Below, piece by piece: positions 60,658 to 64,000 of a stretch of DNA of 64,000 nt. A program made the translations under genes and the position numbers. A model generated the notes under the pieces. It saw only the letters and a list, made by a program, of their open reading frames with translations, searched no databases and was not told the DNA's origin. Positions within the stretch are counted from its first letter, which is position 1, and each line of letters begins with the position of its first letter. The stretch is from DATIKM01 sp035477595. GTDB lineage: Bacteria > Armatimonadota > Chthonomonadetes > Chthonomonadales > CAJBBX01. The stretch is taken from the NCBI GenBank assembly GCA_035477595.1, contig DATIKM010000033.1, positions 8,889-72,888 of the forward strand, given 5' to 3'.

Positions 60658-61863
60658 ATGCACAGCGGGCTTCGCAGACTTGGTCATCTGGCAACGGTAG
60701 GGCTGGTCCTTTTGGGGTGCTCCCTGCTGCCGATGGCGCGCGCCTACGCGACTCCCCAGCAGGGCGAGGAGTGCGAGGACGTAAGGCTCGGCCGGGAAAG
60801 CGCGGCGGAGTTCGAGAAGTCGGCGCGGCTAGTCACCGATCCGGCGATCGTGGAGCGCGTGAACCGGATCGGGCAGGAGATCGCCGCGGTCGCGAACACG
60901 GAGCAGGTGCCCATGCTCTACGGCCTGACCGAGCGGCGGCGGTTCACCTATGTGTTTCGCGTTGTCGACGACAAGGACGTCAATGCCTTCTCCCTGCCGG
61001 GCGGCTTCATCTATGTGAATCGCGGGTTGCTGGACTTCGCCCAGTCGGACGATGAGCTCGCCGGTGTCATTGCGCACGAGGTTGCCCACGCAGCGCATCG
61101 CCACATGATGAAGCTCATCGCCGAGCAGAGCCGGCTGCAGCAGCAGGTGCTTCTACCCATCCTCGCCTACGTACTCCTCGGCCGCCCATCCGGCGATGAC
61201 GCCGGCAACGTGATGTTGGCCGGACAGCTCTACATCCAGGCCAGGCGCAACACGTGGAGCATTGAGGCGGAGCGCGACGCGGACCAGGCTGCGGTCCGGT
61301 ACCTGGTGAAGACGCGCTTCAACCCTGTAGGGCTGCTGACGTTCATGGAGCGCCTCGCGCGCAAGGAGATGCTGGGCCCGCAGCGGGAGCTTGGCATCTT
61401 CCGCACGCACCCGCTCTCAGCCGAGCGCACCCGTTCCCTCATCGCGGTGCTCGAGGAGTTGCGGGTGCCGCTGAACCGCCGTGATGTCGATCCGTCGCTT
61501 CGCGTTACCGGCACCCAGTCGGCTACAGTGACCGGCCTCGCCGAGGTCCGCATGGGCGATACCGTGTTGGCGCGCCTGGTTGGGGTGAACGGCATGACGG
61601 CGGATGAGCGCGCCGCAAGGGCCGCGGCTGCGATCAACCGCATGATGGACCAGGGCCTGCTGACCTTCGAGCTCAGGCTGAGCACAGACCGCACACGTGT
61701 CCTTGCACGCCGGCAGGTGCTTGTCGAGTACACGGCGGCGGATGCGGCGGCGGCTGGTGGGACTCCGAGCGAGCTTGCCGAGCAGACGCGCAAGGCGCTT
61801 CAGACGCTGCTCTGGCAGGATCAGTTCAACCGTGTCCCGGCATCTGCAGGCCCTGCGCGTTAG
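60658..61863 (+). CDS. Exported M48-family metalloprotease
   Basis: 401 residues. A signal peptide (LATVGLVLLGCSLLPMARAYA) leads into a BepA/YfgC-type M48 domain: GRESAAEFEKSARLV, DVNAFSLPGGFIYVNRGLLD, the zinc motif HEVAHAAHRH near 140, and EAERDADQAAVRYLV with the third ligand Glu. A Cys in LLGCS could be a lipobox, so it may be a lipoprotein. Residues ~275-401 are a separate C-terminal domain with no TPR pattern. Role in envelope protein quality control is inferred. ATG 60658 follows GGAGGG. Confidence 0.85.
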   Translation: MHSGLRRLGHLATVGLVLLGCSLLPMARAYATPQQGEECEDVRLGRESAAEFEKSARLVTDPAIVERVNRIGQEIAAVANTEQVPMLYGLTERRRFTYVFRVVDDKDVNAFSLPGGFIYVNRGLLDFAQSDDELAGVIAHEVAHAAHRHMMKLIAEQSRLQQQVLLPILAYVLLGRPSGDDAGNVMLAGQLYIQARRNTWSIEAERDADQAAVRYLVKTRFNPVGLLTFMERLARKEMLGPQRELGIFRTHPLSAERTRSLIAVLEELRVPLNRRDVDPSLRVTGTQSATVTGLAEVRMGDTVLARLVGVNGMTADERAARAAAAINRMMDQGLLTFELRLSTDRTRVLARRQVLVEYTAADAAAAGGTPSELAEQTRKALQTLLWQDQFNRVPASAGPAR

Positions 61864-61885
61864 CGCTCTACCACGGCCCTCACCC

Positions 61886-62950
61886 TCAGGCGGCCGTGCG
61901 CCTGTCGAGCAGTGCGATGGCGCCCCTGAGTCGAGAGTCCGCGATCCGTAGGAACGCGCTCACGACCTCCGGGTCGAACTGCGATCCGCTCCCTCGCTCT
62001 ATTTCCGCGCGCGCCTGCTCGAGGCTCATCCGAGGCCGGTAGGGGCGCCGGCCGGTCATGGCCTCCCACGCATCGCTCACGGCCAGAACGCGGGCGCCCA
62101 GGGGTACGGAGTCCTTGCGCAGCCCATCCGGGTACCCGCCTCCGTCCCAGCGCTCGTGGTGATGCAGCACGATCTGTGCAGCGCCTTTCAGGAAGTCGAT
62201 GCGCGCACACATCCGGAAGCCGATCTCCGGGTGCGAGCGCATCTCCGCCCACTCTTCCTCGGTGAGCGGGCCCCTCTTGAGCAGAATGCGGTCCGGTACG
62301 CCGATCTTGCCGATGTCGTGCAGCAGGGCGCCGCGCTCCAAGTGGTATCTCTGTTCGCGGGACAGGCCCATCTCCTGCGCGAGAAGCATCGCCAGTGCGG
62401 TGACCGTCTCGGTGTGCGCCTGGGTCTCGGGGTTTCGCGTGTCTAGCGCGGTGAGGAGTGCATCGAGGACCGTCTCGTAGGAGTGCCGCAACTGCGCGCT
62501 GACGCGCTGAGTGCGTGACGCGTGGGCTGCATGCCGGGCCAGGTTGCGCTCGACCACCAGCTCGAGCTCCCGCTCCGCGGCCCCGCTACCGACGAGATCG
62601 GATGCGCCCATTTCCATCGCCTGGCAGGCCGAGGCGACGTCGGGCTCGTCGACCACGACGACGATGGGTAGGTCTGGCGCCAGGCGCCTGACCCGCACGA
62701 GCGTGCGGCAAGCGGCAAGGTCCGCACGTTTCGTGCACGCGAGCATGACGTCGAACGCGTGACCGGCAAGCGCCTTCAGGGCCGCATCGCTGTCTTCTGT
62801 CTCGTGCACATCGTAGCCGGACGCCACCAGCCGCGCCCCCAAACTCGTTCGGCAGCCCGCATCGGCTCCCACCACCAGGATGCTCGGGGCGTGACGACGT
62901 CGTGCTGCTCTGAACGCGATCTTTGACCCGCACTGCCGGCGGTCGTCCAC
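61886..62950 (-). CDS. HD-GYP domain protein with a degenerate receiver domain
   Basis: 354 residues. Residues ~22-140 have the fold pattern of a response-regulator receiver (ILVVGADAGCR, FDVMLACTKRADL, PIVVVVDEPD). The phosphoacceptor Asp position reads Cys or Ala and the acidic pair is incomplete. Residues ~160-335 are an HD-GYP domain with HTETVTALAMLLAQEMGLS, HDIGKIGVPD and HHHERWDGGGYPDGL, the full metal and GYP signature of cyclic-di-GMP phosphodiesterases. The start is GTG 62950. No partner kinase is adjacent. Confidence 0.85.
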   Translation of the reverse strand: MDDRRQCGSKIAFRAARRRHAPSILVVGADAGCRTSLGARLVASGYDVHETEDSDAALKALAGHAFDVMLACTKRADLAACRTLVRVRRLAPDLPIVVVVDEPDVASACQAMEMGASDLVGSGAAERELELVVERNLARHAAHASRTQRVSAQLRHSYETVLDALLTALDTRNPETQAHTETVTALAMLLAQEMGLSREQRYHLERGALLHDIGKIGVPDRILLKRGPLTEEEWAEMRSHPEIGFRMCARIDFLKGAAQIVLHHHERWDGGGYPDGLRKDSVPLGARVLAVSDAWEAMTGRRPYRPRMSLEQARAEIERGSGSQFDPEVVSAFLRIADSRLRGAIALLDRRTAA

Positions 62951-63166
62951 GATGTCTGCTCCAAACGGGGTCCCGTACAGGGCGCCGGGGGCGCCATGCC
63001 CGCGGGTGGCGATTCGCGGTTCGCCAGGGCGGCGCTCCCCAGGGGCCAGCCGACGTATTGTCGGCGTCCGCCTACCCTATCTCAAGCCGCGCGGCGCGCA
63101 CACTTCGAGAGCGCCCTGACACCGCGCCCCGAGCGGTGCGCGGTGGGCGTGTGGCGCTGCGCCTCC

Positions 63167-64000
63167 TCAGCCCCGACGGGGGTCGATCGCGCGGATGCCG
63201 AGGCCTGGTTCAGAGGGCGCGCAGACACGGCCGCAGTGCACGACGGTCTCTGAGCGGAGCGAATCGGGGTAAGAGACGTCGGGGTACTCGCAGATGGCGC
63301 AATGAGGCGCCACCGTCGCGAGGTGCAGGCCAGTGTGCAGGCCAACGTGGCTGCCGTTGCTGCGGCAGGTCACCTGGGCTCCCCGGGCTGCGGCGGTGCG
63401 CGCAATCTGCAGCCACTGAACTACACCCGTCTGCGCCGGTGACGTCTCCAGTATGTCGGGAGTGCCGTGGGCCAGCAGGGCCTCAGCAACTGCGGGGGAC
63501 TCCAGTACTGGTGCTGCGGCCAACGGCAGCCGGATGCCGCGGCACGCCAGGGCCCTGCGCAGTGCGCCGATCTCGGAGAGCGCCACCATGTCCGTGGCGA
63601 AGCCGATGCCGTCATCGCCCACTTCTGCGAAGAAGTCCGCCGCGTCCTCGACATAGCCAGCGTAACCGCAGGAGGCGTCGACGATGATGCTGACGTCCGG
63701 TCCCACCGCCTTGCGGACAGCACGACAGGCCTCTACGTCGCGGTCGGTGCTGTCCGGCCACGGCATCCACCGGTAGCCCCTGCCTACGCGCACCTTCACG
63801 GTGCCGAATCCGCGCTGGACGGCGTCGCGCGCGCGCTCCGCTACGGCCTCCACCCCGGCGCCCGGCTCCACGAGATCCTCGAAGTGCACCGATGAGTCGT
63901 ACACCGGGACCTCGTGGCGGCACCTGCCCCCCAGAAGAGCCCAGAGGGGGCAGCCCGCGCCCTTGGCGCACAGGTCCAGGAGCGCCACGTCGACGGGTGG
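63167..64000 (-). CDS. Enolase-superfamily protein (mandelate racemase/muconate lactonizing type), 5' end cut by the window
   Basis: About 278 residues are visible, lacking the N-terminal capping domain's start. The region ALLDLCAKGAGCPLWALLGG is the family's linker (20 residues), and TVKVRVGRGYRW carries the K-x-K/R-type catalytic Lys. IIVDASCGYAG has the first metal-ligand Asp. The second ligand, normally in a W-E-E-P motif, is not seen: the sequence at that point reads GIGFATDMV. The third region, DILETSPAQTGVVQWLQIA, has an unusual ETSP in place of the usual Asp-containing block. It may be a divergent or non-metal member. The substrate is unknown. Confidence 0.75.
   Translation of the reverse strand, partial: PPVDVALLDLCAKGAGCPLWALLGGRCRHEVPVYDSSVHFEDLVEPGAGVEAVAERARDAVQRGFGTVKVRVGRGYRWMPWPDSTDRDVEACRAVRKAVGPDVSIIVDASCGYAGYVEDAADFFAEVGDDGIGFATDMVALSEIGALRRALACRGIRLPLAAAPVLESPAVAEALLAHGTPDILETSPAQTGVVQWLQIARTAAARGAQVTCRSNGSHVGLHTGLHLATVAPHCAICEYPDVSYPDSLRSETVVHCGRVCAPSEPGLGIRAIDPRRG

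Overview
The window is a high-GC, gene-dense bacterial chromosome segment with no insertion sequence, phage gene or CRISPR array that I could see. The gene set suggests a free-living, flagellated or flagellum-related bacterium outside the Proteobacteria. It has a class II (B12-dependent) ribonucleotide reductase, CIRCE-controlled groESL, an H-X9-DG type prepilin-like protein, UbiE with a polyprenyl synthase, and several sugar-metabolism families. The H-X9-DG protein and the gene mix would fit Armatimonadota or a neighbouring phylum; this is inference, not proof.

Layout. 1-6.7 kb: a partial GNAT-type acetyltransferase (minus), galT, then nrdR-nrdJ under a promoter carrying two NrdR-box-like sites, then a frame-disrupted lamin-tail-like gene. 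6.8-9.3 kb (minus): ubiE, polyprenyl synthase and a NagD-like phosphatase, overlapping or nearly so. 9.5-14.4 kb: a small exported protein, a Spo0M-like protein, a membrane protein and a secreted clan-A glycoside hydrolase. 14.4-18.3 kb: a Crp/Fnr regulator, a GAF histidine kinase, ispE and a MobA-like nucleotidyltransferase. 18.5-27.1 kb: rpsO, pnp, an O-methyltransferase, a Cys-rich exported protein, groES-groEL, a cold-shock protein and a DegT aminotransferase. 27.1-37.6 kb: thrS (no TGS domain, attenuator-like leader), an asparaginase-family hydrolase, flhA-flhF, hisS and aspS. 37.9-41.8 kb: tdh-kbl (threonine to glycine), a small Sm-like protein, a sugar isomerase-like protein and thioredoxin.

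41.8-44.9 kb holds a TPP riboswitch with a terminator-like platform, followed by a prepilin-like gene, thiamine pyrophosphokinase and a sodium:solute symporter. 44.9-48.9 kb: a Gfo/Idh/MocA oxidoreductase, an S66 peptidase, a lipoprotein, a metal-binding HMA protein and a cysteine hydrolase.

49.0-51.8 kb is the most striking part, a selenocysteine locus: selA, selD, tRNA-Sec and tRNA-Thr. selD is itself a selenoprotein gene. It overlaps selA by ATGA and reads through an in-frame TGA at 50566-50568, directly followed by a hairpin of bSECIS type. A conventional caller would miss its first ~34 codons, including the catalytic residue.

51.9-64 kb: htpX, hemW, then a strong-promoter operon pgpH-ybeY-(dgkA+PAP2)-corC, a secreted metalloprotease-like protein, an M48 protease, an HD-GYP protein with a degenerate receiver, and the C-terminal part of an enolase-superfamily protein. 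Many promoters are recognisable sigma-70 type (TTGACA, 17-18 bp, TATAAT-like), and two lie so close to start codons that leaderless mRNAs are likely.
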